Origin: Ilyomonas sp963790435
Lineage (GTDB): Bacteria; Bacteroidota; Bacteroidia; Chitinophagales; Chitinophagaceae
Direction of reading: 5' to 3'
NCBI GenBank assembly: GCA_963790435.1
Contig: CAWBOI010000001.1
Span: 496,001-560,000 of the forward strand
Length of the DNA: 64,000 nucleotides
The position numbers were made by a program, and so were the translations under genes. Of this stretch, positions 55,320 through 64,000 are shown piece by piece (the first letter of the stretch is position 1; every line of letters starts with the position of its first letter). Below the pieces are notes generated by a model, which was given only the letters and a program-made list of their open reading frames with translations, searched no databases and was not told the DNA's origin.

Positions 55320-58208
55320 ATGCCTTTTTATTTCATCATTTTCTTCATTGTCTGCATAGCCTGCGCATTTGCAGCAATAGGAAACCGACCAAAAAAAATA
55401 GCCGCCATTGTTATTGCGGTCATGCTGATTGTAATTGCCGGTTTGAGATTACCGGGCATAGACCGGGATTCGGCAACTTACGATTACGTGTTTAGCCGCG
55501 TGGGAGCCCCATTGGATTATTTTACCCATTTTTCCGATTACTCTTTTTATGAAGCCGGTTATTATTTAGTGCCTTCGGTTTTAAAAACCTTTTTCAACGT
55601 TGACACTGTCTGGTGTTTTCTATTCTTTGCTATCCTCGGTGTCTTTTTGAAATTCAGAGCCATATGGAAACTTACGGAGTTTCAAATGCTTTCTGTCTTA
55701 GTATATTTCTGCCATTTTTTTATCCTGCACGAAATGACGCAAATCCGCGAAGGTGTGGCTTCCGGAGTCTTACTACTTTGTGTTGTGCAGATAGAAAAAA
55801 AGAATTTTATAGCATTCCTGTCGCTTTTGTTCGTTGGTTTTTTCTTTCACTATTCTTCCCTCATTTTTATACCGTTCTACTTTCTGAACCCCCGCCGACT
55901 GAATAAAAAAATTTACTTCACTGTTTTGCTTGTACCCAACCTACTATATCTTCTTGGCATTAACATCATCAATATTTTTATAAGCCTGCATCTTGGTATT
56001 ATATCGGACAAGCTGACGTTGTATAACGACCTGCTTGAAGCAGGTATTTTTACTGACATCAACGTGTACAATTCCGTGTTTCTTATTGAAACGGTATTTT
56101 GCGCCTTTCTCATTTGGAAGTGCGATTTCTTTTACACAAAAAACAAATACGCCCTATTGCTGATAAAGATTTATTCCATTGCGCTGGGTTCTTGGGTTTT
56201 ATTTGCAAGCATACCAGTTATTTCTTTTCGTTCATACGGCTATTTGGGCATAGTAGAAATTATATTGGTGCCATTTATTTTGTACTATATCGAAGAAGAG
56301 TCCATAGCCCTTGTATTTACCTTCCTTTTCGCTTTGGTATCATTATTTATAGACATTGTTCACAATGAATTGCTGGCGCCTTATAAGACCGTGGTAAAAT
56401 TGATGGATGAGAAACAATCTATCTTTTTTGATGCAAAAACTAAAACTGATATGAAAGCAAGTGTAAAGAAGGTGGCAATAAAAACAACAGTAGCCGTTGT
56501 TCTTTGCCTTGTATGTGGCATCTGTTTTTCGCAACGCACAACAATTGTCAGTAACTCCAAAAGCGGTTATCATATTGTGGTATCAGCAAATGCCCCAGCG
56601 ATTGAAAAAGAAGCAGCTGATACATTGCAAGCTTATTTTCTGCGCATATCGAACTGTAACTTACCCATAACAAATGAAGCGGCAAACACCAATGCCAGCC
56701 AGTTGATCATCGGCAATAGCGGCATTTTGCAAACGGGCGACATGAGCGGCTTGCAGGAAGATGGGGTTTTAATTAAAAAAATAAATTCGGCAATCATTTT
56801 CGGAGGCGGGCATCGCAAAGGCGTTTTGTATAGCGTTTATACTTTCCTTGATTCGGTTCTAAACTGCAAACTGTATGCTTACAATGTTTCTTACATTCCA
56901 AAAACGAAGACGATCGCTGTACCTTCAAAAATTTACATTAAACAGGCGCCCGCTTTCAACTACCGGATGAGTGGCTTCATTAATTTGACAAAATCGTATT
57001 GCGATTTCAATAAGCAAAATTATTTTTATGAAGACTGGGGCTTGTGGGTTCATTCATTCGATGTATTGGTTCCGGCAAAAACCTATTTTGTGATGCATCC
57101 TGAATACTTTGCTTTGGTAGATAGTAAGCGTACGCCAGACCAGCTTTGCCTCAGCAACCCGGATGTATTACAGCTTGTGATCACGAACTTAAGCAACCAG
57201 ATAAAAGAACATCCCGAACTGAAATATTGGAGCGTGAGCCAGAACGATAATGAATTGTTTTGCCAATGTGATGCCTGCAAAAAATTGGATGCCGAGCAAG
57301 GTAGCCACCAAGGTTCAATCTTAACTTTTGTAAACGCCGTTGCAAAGCATTTTCCCGACAAGACTATTACCACATTGGCTTACTTGTATTCGCAAAAACC
57401 GCCTGCCACTTTGAAGCCTGCAAGCAATGTAATGATTATGCTGTGCAATATTTATGGTGAGAGAAGTCGGCCTATCATGGGATACGGCGCTAATCAGTTT
57501 AATACCGATTTGCGTGGCTGGCAAACCTTAACAACAAATATTTTTGTGTGGGAGTATGTTGTTCAATTTTCGCATTCTATGTCGCCGTTCCCAAACTTGT
57601 ATGTGCTGCAACCGAATGTGAAATATTTTAAAGAAAGGAAGATTCCCTATCTATTTGAAGAAGGGTTTGTAAATCAACCGGCTGAGTTTTCGGAACTGAG
57701 AACTTACTTAATTTCAAAATTAATGTGGAATGAAAGCGCAGATGTAAAGAGCATTATACACAATTTCATAACCGTTTATTACGGAAATAAAAGCGCGCAA
57801 TACATCGAACAGTACATTAATCTGCTCTATGCAAACAGCCTGAAAAGCAATGCAAGGCTTTATATTTTTGGCGCACCTGCTGACCAGAAAAATACTTACT
57901 TAACTCAAGATGATATCGACAGTTATAAAACTATTTTCCAAAAAGCATTATCAAGATTAAATGAAAATGATGTTTACTATAAACGTGTTGCTAAAGAATA
58001 TTTATCGGTTTTATTTGCCGAACTGGATGTAAATGGTGCGCACAAAGCGGCAAACAGTGACAAGGATATAACAGATAAAACAGCTTTGAAAAATAAATTA
58101 GATACTTGGTACGCGCTCACTAAAAAATTAAACATTGCATATATAAGTGAAGACTATAAAACTGTTGATGAATATTATCAAAGAACATCTCAACTCTTAC
58201 ATCAATAA
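55320..58208 (+). CDS. EpsG-type polysaccharide polymerase fused to a secreted DUF4838 domain
   Basis: A single 962-residue frame. Residues about 1-375 have ten or more TM helices with GLRLPGIDRDSATYDYVF and TQIREGVASGVLLLCV, typical of EpsG (Wzy-like) polymerases. Residue 378 is a Met followed by a signal-like stretch (VKKVAIKTTVAVVLCLVCGI to CFSQ). The remainder (about 405-962) is an alpha-glucuronidase-like N-terminal unit (DTLQAYFLRISNCNLPI) and a DUF4838 unit (QLCLSNPDVLQLVITNLSNQ, SQNDNELFCQCDACKKLD). In both other frames a stop lies at the internal ATG (56451), one of them in an ATGA overlap. The fusion may therefore come from one indel, for example in the T6 run at 56424-56429, or it may be genuine. 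Confidence 0.85.
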   Translation: MPFYFIIFFIVCIACAFAAIGNRPKKIAAIVIAVMLIVIAGLRLPGIDRDSATYDYVFSRVGAPLDYFTHFSDYSFYEAGYYLVPSVLKTFFNVDTVWCFLFFAILGVFLKFRAIWKLTEFQMLSVLVYFCHFFILHEMTQIREGVASGVLLLCVVQIEKKNFIAFLSLLFVGFFFHYSSLIFIPFYFLNPRRLNKKIYFTVLLVPNLLYLLGINIINIFISLHLGIISDKLTLYNDLLEAGIFTDINVYNSVFLIETVFCAFLIWKCDFFYTKNKYALLLIKIYSIALGSWVLFASIPVISFRSYGYLGIVEIILVPFILYYIEEESIALVFTFLFALVSLFIDIVHNELLAPYKTVVKLMDEKQSIFFDAKTKTDMKASVKKVAIKTTVAVVLCLVCGICFSQRTTIVSNSKSGYHIVVSANAPAIEKEAADTLQAYFLRISNCNLPITNEAANTNASQLIIGNSGILQTGDMSGLQEDGVLIKKINSAIIFGGGHRKGVLYSVYTFLDSVLNCKLYAYNVSYIPKTKTIAVPSKIYIKQAPAFNYRMSGFINLTKSYCDFNKQNYFYEDWGLWVHSFDVLVPAKTYFVMHPEYFALVDSKRTPDQLCLSNPDVLQLVITNLSNQIKEHPELKYWSVSQNDNELFCQCDACKKLDAEQGSHQGSILTFVNAVAKHFPDKTITTLAYLYSQKPPATLKPASNVMIMLCNIYGERSRPIMGYGANQFNTDLRGWQTLTTNIFVWEYVVQFSHSMSPFPNLYVLQPNVKYFKERKIPYLFEEGFVNQPAEFSELRTYLISKLMWNESADVKSIIHNFITVYYGNKSAQYIEQYINLLYANSLKSNARLYIFGAPADQKNTYLTQDDIDSYKTIFQKALSRLNENDVYYKRVAKEYLSVLFAELDVNGAHKAANSDKDITDKTALKNKLDTWYALTKKLNIAYISEDYKTVDEYYQRTSQLLHQ

Positions 58209-58216
58209 AGCTTTCA

Positions 58217-59197
58217 ATGAAAAGGAATTTAATTGAAATGAAGCAAACGATAACCATACTTTTAGCATCTTACAATGGAGAAAAATATATAAGCCATCAA
58301 TTAAAAAGTATCATAAACCAAACTTATACCAACTGGCAACTTATTGTTAGAGACGATCACTCAAATGACAATACGGTTTCGATCATTAGAAAATACAAAG
58401 AGCAATATCCAGATAAAATTTTTTTGTTAAAAAATAATGGCAAAAACAAAGGAAGCCTATACAATTTCAGCACTCTTTTAAGCGCAGCTACAGATGCTGA
58501 GTACATTATGTTTTGTGATCAGGACGATGAGTGGAAGAAAAATAAGATAGAAATCACTTTTTCAAAAATGCAAGAAGTGGAACATAGATTTGGGGTTAAC
58601 TGTCCGATTTTTGTTTTTACCGATTTTCAGTATGTTGATGAAAACATGCACACAATTGAATCGAAAAAAAACTTTGAAATTAACCGCATAAAAAACTTTG
58701 GATTTGCACAGCTATTAGCACAAAACCCGGTTTACGGTTGTACAACAATGTTGAACAGGGCATTAGCCGATAGGGTTGGTACAATTCCGGCCGAAGCAGA
58801 TTTTCACGATCATTGGATTGCTTTGGTTGCATCTGCATTTGGAAAACTTTTTTATCTAAAAGAAAAAACAGTTTTATATCGCCAGCATGGAAACAATGTT
58901 TCTGGCAACTGGGACAATGATTCGTTGAAGAAAAGAATAAATAGAATAATAGTGAATAAAAAAAGCTTTGCAGAAGCAAAAGCAAAATATAGGATGTTGC
59001 TCGCTTTTAAAAAAGAGTACGCAGATTCGTTAAACCAAACATTCAAAAAAACGCTCAGTGATTTTCTTTGTTTTTATACCAAAAAGAGTTTGTCATGTAT
59101 GCTACGAACTATACGAAACGGTGTAAGAAGCCAAACTTTAACGCAATCATTACTATTGTATGTAACACTTCTCTTAAGTAAACCACAAACATCCTAA
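58217..59197 (+). CDS. Glycosyltransferase family 2
   Basis: 326 residues, with Met1 at 58217 or Met9 at 58241. It has a GT-A domain with ITILLASYNGEKYISHQLKS, RDDHSNDNT, a metal-binding MFCDQDDEWKKNKIE, and DFHDHWIALVASAFGK before the C-terminal helices. It resembles rhamnosyl- or fucosyltransferases of O-antigen loci. It starts nine bases after the polymerase fusion gene. Confidence 0.92.
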   Translation: MKRNLIEMKQTITILLASYNGEKYISHQLKSIINQTYTNWQLIVRDDHSNDNTVSIIRKYKEQYPDKIFLLKNNGKNKGSLYNFSTLLSAATDAEYIMFCDQDDEWKKNKIEITFSKMQEVEHRFGVNCPIFVFTDFQYVDENMHTIESKKNFEINRIKNFGFAQLLAQNPVYGCTTMLNRALADRVGTIPAEADFHDHWIALVASAFGKLFYLKEKTVLYRQHGNNVSGNWDNDSLKKRINRIIVNKKSFAEAKAKYRMLLAFKKEYADSLNQTFKKTLSDFLCFYTKKSLSCMLRTIRNGVRSQTLTQSLLLYVTLLLSKPQTS

Positions 59198-59236
59198 ACT
59201 GAATTCAAAAAATATAAAAGCAGAGATTGTAAGCAA

Positions 59237-60349
59237 ATGAAAGTGTTATTAAATGGCTCGATGTATAGTAAGAAAACAGCGGGTGTTGGTATTTGGATTA
59301 AAGAAGGATATAAAAAGTTAGCAGAGCAAAACATGCTTACAGCGAACGCAGTTATTTATACTTACTCACCTGAAGGGTTAACCGAGAAAGGAACAATAAA
59401 AAATATAAAACTCCCTCGTTTGTTAGAAGTCGCTTTCCGAAGAACACTGTCTTTACATCGCATCATTTGGAATGTTTTTTTTCTGCCTCGTATAGCTCGT
59501 AGATACAATCTTGTTTTTTCATTTTCAAGTCATGGAAGTCCTTTTATAAAAAACCAAATTATCACAATACACGATTTGATTTGCATGGCATTTCCATCGC
59601 AACATAAAACTCAGTTTTTTTATTTTAAGTATGTAATGCCCTCTATTGTGAAATCGTGCAAAAAAATTGTAACGGTTTCAGAATATACCAAGAGTGAAGT
59701 AATAAGGTATTATAAAGTTGATCCCGACAAAATACAAGTAATTAATAGTGCAGCCGATCACATAAAAAAAATTTCTTCTTTTGACATTCCGGATGAAGAA
59801 CAACAAATTGTTCAAAACCTTGCTAATAAAAAGTTCTTTCTTACAGTTGGGGCATCTTATAAGCACAAAAACATTGAAAGATTAATAGCCGCAATGAAGA
59901 GGTTAAAAAACGATGACATACTGGTAATTGTGGGCTCTCCTAACGCTTATTACAATTCGTTGAAAGAAAAATATTCGGATGAAAAAATTTATTTTCTATC
60001 GTATGTAAGCTTATCTCTGTTGGGTTATTTGTATGCGAATTGTGTTGCCAATGTATATGTAAGTTTATATGAAGGAATGGGATTGCCACCTTATGAAGCA
60101 GCAGTATATAACACTGTAACCATCGCATCAAACGTTACAGCAATACCTGAAATTTACGGAGATGCCGTATTCTTCGTCAATCCTGAAAGTACCGTTGAAA
60201 TTTGCAATGCTTTACATTTGTTTAGCAACAACGAGGTTGATAAAACTAAATATACAAGTCAATTTCCTGCATTACTTCAGAAATATACCTGGACGAATAT
60301 GTCAATAAAATTAGCTGCATTGCTGAATAGCCAACTCTCAGAAAAATAA
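59237..60349 (+). CDS. Glycosyltransferase family 4 (GT-B fold)
   Basis: A 370-residue retaining glycosyltransferase. The N-terminal half has HDLICMAFPSQHKTQFFYF. The C-terminal donor-binding half has KFFLTVGASYKHKNIERLI and the E-x7-E region SLYEGMGLPPYEAAVYNTV, then VNPESTVEI. It probably extends the repeat unit with a nucleotide-activated sugar, such as mannose or the GDP-heptose made by the two genes after it. Confidence 0.92.
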   Translation: MKVLLNGSMYSKKTAGVGIWIKEGYKKLAEQNMLTANAVIYTYSPEGLTEKGTIKNIKLPRLLEVAFRRTLSLHRIIWNVFFLPRIARRYNLVFSFSSHGSPFIKNQIITIHDLICMAFPSQHKTQFFYFKYVMPSIVKSCKKIVTVSEYTKSEVIRYYKVDPDKIQVINSAADHIKKISSFDIPDEEQQIVQNLANKKFFLTVGASYKHKNIERLIAAMKRLKNDDILVIVGSPNAYYNSLKEKYSDEKIYFLSYVSLSLLGYLYANCVANVYVSLYEGMGLPPYEAAVYNTVTIASNVTAIPEIYGDAVFFVNPESTVEICNALHLFSNNEVDKTKYTSQFPALLQKYTWTNMSIKLAALLNSQLSEK

Positions 60350-60432
60350 AACAACACCAACGTTTAACTGCATTAATGACTTGTAACTCTTTTCATTTAC
60401 TTTACCTTCGCGGGTTCATTTTTGAAACGATT

Positions 60433-61455
60433 ATGATATATCGCAGCAAGGCGCCATTACGGATAGGGTTAGCAGGAGGAGGAACGGATGTGAGTCCGTA
60501 TTGTGATTTGTACGGAGGTGCCATCCTCAACGCTACCATTTCTCTCTATGCTTATGCAACAATCGAAACCTTTGATGAAAAGCAAATCGTTCTCGAAGCC
60601 ATTGACAGAGAGGAATGTTATACCTATCCCATGGCAGACAGCGTGCCTGTCGACGGCAATCTAAGCCTTGCCAAAGGAGCTTATAACCGCCTTGTAAAAG
60701 AATATGGAAAGATGCCCTGCGGCTTTAAATTGACTACTTATGTTGATGCACCTGCTGGCAGCGGACTGGGCACTTCTTCCACTCTTATGGTGGCTATCCT
60801 TGGTGTCTTCACAGAATGGCTGCGGCTTCCGCTGGGTGAATACGACATCGCTCACCTTGCCTATGAAATAGAAAGAGAAGACTTGCAAATGGCCGGTGGA
60901 AAGCAAGACCAGTATGCGGCCACTTTCGGAGGGGTTAACTTCATGGAGTTTTACAAAGAAGATTCCGTTATTGTCAATCCTTTGCGTATCAAATCGCACT
61001 ACATGCACGAACTGGGCAATAACCTGCTTCTTTTCTTTACTGCTACCAGCCGCCTTTCTTCTGCCATCATCGAAGTACAAACAGAAAATGTAAGGAATAA
61101 CAATCTCCAATCGGTGGAAGCGATGCACCAGTTAAAAGAGCAGGCACGGATGATGAAAGAAGCCCTGCTCAAAGGAAAGATTCATGATATTGGTGCTATA
61201 CTCGATTATGGATTCCGATATAAAAAACAAATGGCTGCCGGTATCTCCAATGCCCGGATGGATGAAATTTATGAAACAGCGTTGAAGGCCGGAGCAACGG
61301 GTGGTAAAATAACGGGAGCTGGTGGTGGTGGCTTTATGATGTTTTACTGTCCCCGCAACACAAACTATAATGTAAAAGAAGCACTAAAGCATTTTGGTGG
61401 TGAATTTCGCCAGTTTCAGTTTGCTGAAAGCGGACTTACAACCTGGAGTATCTAA
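60433..61455 (+). CDS. hddA: D-glycero-alpha-D-manno-heptose 7-phosphate kinase (GHMP family)
   Basis: The start is put at ATG 60433 (MIYRSKAPLRIGLAGGGTDV), giving 340 residues. The N-terminal GGGTDVSPYCDLYGG is diagnostic of the HddA-like GHMP branch. The phosphate loop is APAGSGLGTSSTLMVAILG and the C-terminal motif is GKITGAGGGGFMMFYC. It phosphorylates the heptose at C-1 on the GDP-heptose route. The guanylyltransferase gene follows after four bases. Confidence 0.88.
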   Translation: MIYRSKAPLRIGLAGGGTDVSPYCDLYGGAILNATISLYAYATIETFDEKQIVLEAIDREECYTYPMADSVPVDGNLSLAKGAYNRLVKEYGKMPCGFKLTTYVDAPAGSGLGTSSTLMVAILGVFTEWLRLPLGEYDIAHLAYEIEREDLQMAGGKQDQYAATFGGVNFMEFYKEDSVIVNPLRIKSHYMHELGNNLLLFFTATSRLSSAIIEVQTENVRNNNLQSVEAMHQLKEQARMMKEALLKGKIHDIGAILDYGFRYKKQMAAGISNARMDEIYETALKAGATGGKITGAGGGGFMMFYCPRNTNYNVKEALKHFGGEFRQFQFAESGLTTWSI

Positions 61456-61459
61456 ACGT

Positions 61460-62155
61460 ATGGAATGTATCGTATTGGCAGGCGGCTTGGGGACACGGCT
61501 TCGCGATGTGATTGGTGAACAGCCAAAATGCATGGCACCCGTTAACGGCAAACCTTTTTTGCAGCATCTGTTCACATTTTTGCAGCAGCAGGGCTGCAGG
61601 CATCTTATTCTTTCACTCGGTTACAAACACGAAGCAGTGTTGCAATGGCTTTCAACCGTTAGCTGGTCTTTTTCCATTGATTATGTTGTGGAACAAAAGC
61701 CATTGGGGACGGGCGGTGGCATCAAAATGGCGATGCAAAAAACAAAGGAAGAGAATGTATTGGTACTGAACGGAGATACGCTAGTACTTGCAGATTTGAA
61801 AGCATTGGTTTGTTTTCACAAAGAAAGTGATGCCGATATTACCTTAACACTCAAAACAATGCACCGATTTGACAGGTATGGCACAGTAAGCATTGATGAC
61901 AACCATACCATCACTTCCTTTAGGGAAAAAATGTATTGTGAGCAGGGACTGATCAATGCGGGTATGTATGTCATCAATAAAGAGGCTTTTCAATCAGGTG
62001 CAGCTTTAGAAACGTTTTCGTTTGAAAAAGACTATCTGGAAAAACAGGTGAATGAAGGCAAACTCAAAGGCTTTATGACTGACACCTACTTTATTGACAT
62101 CGGCATACCTTCCGATTACAAAAAAGCTCAAAACGAATTTATAAATCTGTTCTGA
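61460..62155 (+). CDS. hddC: Nucleotidyltransferase, HddC-like (heptose-1-phosphate guanylyltransferase)
   Basis: The start is put at ATG 61460, giving 231 residues. It has the nucleotide-binding loop LAGGLGTRLRDVIGEQPKCM, KPLGTGGGIKMAM and the metal-binding VLNGDTLVLADL. Next to hddA it should attach GMP to the heptose 1-phosphate. Family members also act on other hexose phosphates, so the heptose assignment rests on the neighbour. gmhA and gmhB, needed for the earlier steps, are not in the window. Confidence 0.83.
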   Translation: MECIVLAGGLGTRLRDVIGEQPKCMAPVNGKPFLQHLFTFLQQQGCRHLILSLGYKHEAVLQWLSTVSWSFSIDYVVEQKPLGTGGGIKMAMQKTKEENVLVLNGDTLVLADLKALVCFHKESDADITLTLKTMHRFDRYGTVSIDDNHTITSFREKMYCEQGLINAGMYVINKEAFQSGAALETFSFEKDYLEKQVNEGKLKGFMTDTYFIDIGIPSDYKKAQNEFINLF

Positions 62156-62243
62156 AATCTTTTCATTCTGCCTTAGTATACGAATGCCCTTTAAGATGGC
62201 GGCAAAACAAACAATAATAATTAGTTTTGCCGCCTTGTAATTT

Positions 62244-63101
62244 ATGAATACCAAACAAGCAGTAAGCGGCTCTATTGTACTTTATAAAAACAACGAAGAT
62301 GTTCTACAAGCTATACATTCATTCCTGAATACACCTCTTACTATAAAACTTTTTTTGGTAGATAATTCACCAACTAATGCTTTGCAAACAATCCTCCGGC
62401 AAATTTTATTGGATGAACGCGTGGAGTACATTTTCAATAACAAAAACATTGGCTATGGTGCTGCACATAATATTGCCATAAAAAAAAGTTTACTGGAGCA
62501 ATATTCTTATCACATTGTCTTAAATCCAGATGTAAAATTTGCACCTGATGTAATACCCGAAATTTATGATTTTATGAAAGCTCATACAGATGTTGGTTTG
62601 GTTATGCCCAAAATTTTATACGAAAACGGCGACGTGCAATATGTATGCAAACTACTGCCCACGCCGACTGATTTTTTCGTAAAACGATTTTTGCCAAAGT
62701 TGTATTCGCATACGCAGAGAGATAAGTTTGAAATGAGAAAATCAGAATACAATTACATTATGGATGTACCTTTTCTATCAGGTTGTTTTATGGCATTGAG
62801 AAAAGGAGCAATTGAGCAGTGTGGCATGTTTGATGAGCGATATTTCATGTATGCTGAAGACATAGATATAACCCGCAGGATTCATCAAAAATTCAGAACC
62901 GTATTGTATCCTTACGTATCTGTTACTCACGGTTACGAAGCGGCGTCTTATAAAAGCATCAAAATGTTTTTAATTCTGTTCACTAACATCAGCCGTTACT
63001 TCTTTAAATGGGGTTGGTTTTGGGATAAAGAAAGAAAGAAAATTAATGAAAATGTGATGGCTTCAATAAATATGGAAAACAAAAAGATGGCTGCCAAATG
63101 A
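62244..63101 (+). CDS. Glycosyltransferase family 2
   Basis: A 285-residue GT-A enzyme with GSIVLYKNNEDVLQAIHSFL, VDNSPTNA, NKNIGYGAAHNIAIKKSLL, the metal-binding VLNPDVKF, and DERYFMYAEDIDITRRIHQK near the acceptor site. It is typical of WbbL-like rhamnosyltransferases. Its stop overlaps the ATG of the epimerase gene (ATGA), so the two are translationally coupled. Confidence 0.92.
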   Translation: MNTKQAVSGSIVLYKNNEDVLQAIHSFLNTPLTIKLFLVDNSPTNALQTILRQILLDERVEYIFNNKNIGYGAAHNIAIKKSLLEQYSYHIVLNPDVKFAPDVIPEIYDFMKAHTDVGLVMPKILYENGDVQYVCKLLPTPTDFFVKRFLPKLYSHTQRDKFEMRKSEYNYIMDVPFLSGCFMALRKGAIEQCGMFDERYFMYAEDIDITRRIHQKFRTVLYPYVSVTHGYEAASYKSIKMFLILFTNISRYFFKWGWFWDKERKKINENVMASINMENKKMAAK

Positions 63102-63961
63102 ATATACTTTTAACAGGTGCTACTGGTTTTGTGGGGCAACATTTCTTGCAATACAATGGAAACAAATATCGTATCAAAACGGCCACTGTAAGGCACAACA
63201 AGCCACTTTCATCGCTAACAGACATCAATGTTGTAGTTCACCTTGGAGGGAAAGCACATGAGTTGCAATCTATACCTGATGAGGTTTATTTTACAGCTAA
63301 TGCCGAACTTGCTAAACAATTGGCGATAACTGCCAAAGCGGCCGGTGTTACTCATTTTATTTATGTAAGTTCGGTAAAGGTGTATGGAAACATAAGTAGC
63401 GAGAAGATAGATGAAAACACAATTGCAGAACCTGATGATGCGTATGGTAAAAGCAAATTGTTAGGAGAACAATACTTGCAACAACTCAATGACGAGAGCT
63501 TTGTTGTTTCTATTGTTCGTCCGCCATTGGTATATGGTGCTGGTGTGAAAGGTAACATGCTAAAATTATTACAATTAACGCAAAAAAAAATGCCGCTACC
63601 TTTTGGCAACATCAATAATAAACGAAGCTTAGTATTTGTTGGCAACCTCATTGCTTTGCTTGATAAAATTATAGAAACCAAAACACCGGGTGTATTTATA
63701 GCGGGAGACAGAACGCCGGTTTCTACTACTTACTTGGTTTCGTCGTTACAAAAATATTCAGGCAAAAAAACAAATCTTATTTACATACCTCACTGGATGC
63801 AAATGATAATTAAAAGATTTCGCTACAGCCTTTATATTCGCCTTTTTGGCTCGTTTGTTATTGATAATTCAAACACCAACAGGCAACTCACTTTTGAACC
63901 TCCTTATTCAACAGAAGAAGGAATCAGAGAGATGGTAAACTGGTTTAAAACAACATTATAA
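63098..63961 (+). CDS. NAD-dependent epimerase/dehydratase (extended SDR)
   Basis: A 287-residue protein with an NAD-binding GATGFVGQHF at residues 7-16, Ser in YVSSVKVYG, the catalytic Tyr/Lys in DAYGKSKLLGEQYL, and IVRPPLVYGAGVKGNM. It resembles SDRs at the end of O-antigen loci that epimerise a carrier-linked or UDP-linked sugar (UDP-GlcNAc 4-epimerase-like). The exact substrate is not settled. Its stop overlaps the next ATG by one base (TAATG). Confidence 0.88.
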   Translation: MNILLTGATGFVGQHFLQYNGNKYRIKTATVRHNKPLSSLTDINVVVHLGGKAHELQSIPDEVYFTANAELAKQLAITAKAAGVTHFIYVSSVKVYGNISSEKIDENTIAEPDDAYGKSKLLGEQYLQQLNDESFVVSIVRPPLVYGAGVKGNMLKLLQLTQKKMPLPFGNINNKRSLVFVGNLIALLDKIIETKTPGVFIAGDRTPVSTTYLVSSLQKYSGKKTNLIYIPHWMQMIIKRFRYSLYIRLFGSFVIDNSNTNRQLTFEPPYSTEEGIREMVNWFKTTL

Positions 63962-64000
63962 TGAATATCTTTTTTTCAATAGAAAATTTCATTAGCACAC
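63961..64000 (+). CDS. Start of a further gene of the polysaccharide locus (cut by the window)
   Basis: ATG at 63961 overlaps the epimerase stop by one base and opens 13 codons (MNIFFSIENFIST) to the window edge. In comparable loci the gene after such an SDR is often a MraY/WecA-like sugar-phosphate transferase. Too little is visible to say. Confidence 0.4.
   Translation, partial: MNIFFSIENFIST

Noticed and set aside
60661..61128. 155-codon minus-strand frame
   Set aside because: It is antisense to hddA, which has all GHMP motifs.

Overview
The window reads as a chromosomal segment of a Bacteroidota bacterium, most likely of the Chitinophagaceae/Sphingobacteriia side. Supporting signs are three secreted proteins with type IX secretion (T9SS) C-terminal sorting domains, promoters of the Bacteroidota form TAnnTTTG with little Shine-Dalgarno signal, a LytTR response regulator paired with a TPR histidine kinase, a 31-residue AURKAIP1/COX24-type ribosomal protein, a Bacteroidota-style omega subunit next to bamD, and intergenic palindromic repeats. 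No plasmid, phage or complete transposon was seen.

Layout. 1-3.2 kb (minus): the 5' part of an MprF-like flippase/synthase gene, an MFS transporter and a DUF2520 protein. 3.4-3.6 kb (plus): tRNA-Ser(GCU) and tRNA-Pro(UGG). 4.1-12.2 kb (minus): a vanadium-haloperoxidase/PAP2 lipoprotein, two T9SS-secreted repeat proteins, and a LytTR regulator with its histidine kinase; two of the target-like promoters carry identically spaced paired repeats. 12.4-13.9 kb (minus): a periplasmic DsrE protein and a TsdA-like dihaem cytochrome c. 14.4-14.5 kb: a three-repeat CRISPR remnant without cas genes. 15-20.2 kb: an accessory, decaying stretch with a broken ClC chloride channel, a frameshifted Crp/Fnr regulator, a frameshifted small membrane protein and a frameshifted T9SS protein.

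20.2-32.3 kb: core genes (mutY, HU, a TPR protein, the mS38/bS22-like small protein, RNase G, rpoZ, bamD, lolA, aspS) followed by a circularly permuted ATP-grasp / alpha-E / transglutaminase operon. 32.4-35.8 kb: a small membrane protein, then three adjacent genes all broken by single-base indels (an HU/CCDC81-like protein, a lipoprotein and rarA). 36-47.4 kb: bacilliredoxin, Hsp20, an SGNH hydrolase, a GH125 mannosidase, queA, rpsT, sucA-sucB and an RsmB-type rRNA methyltransferase.

48.7-64 kb (plus): a surface polysaccharide locus that continues past the window. It holds an SLBB export protein, a Wzz-like chain-length protein, a Wzx flippase, a methyltransferase, four glycosyltransferases, an EpsG-type polymerase fused in frame to a secreted DUF4838 protein, the heptose-activating pair hddA/hddC, an SDR epimerase and the first codons of a further gene. 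Together these genes would activate a manno-heptose, assemble a repeat unit on a lipid carrier, flip it, polymerise it and export it.

The points most worth a second look are the EpsG-DUF4838 fusion, the paired repeats beside the LytTR system, the orphan CRISPR remnant, the mosaic codon usage inside aspS, and the concentration of single-base indels, which may be real decay or sequence error.
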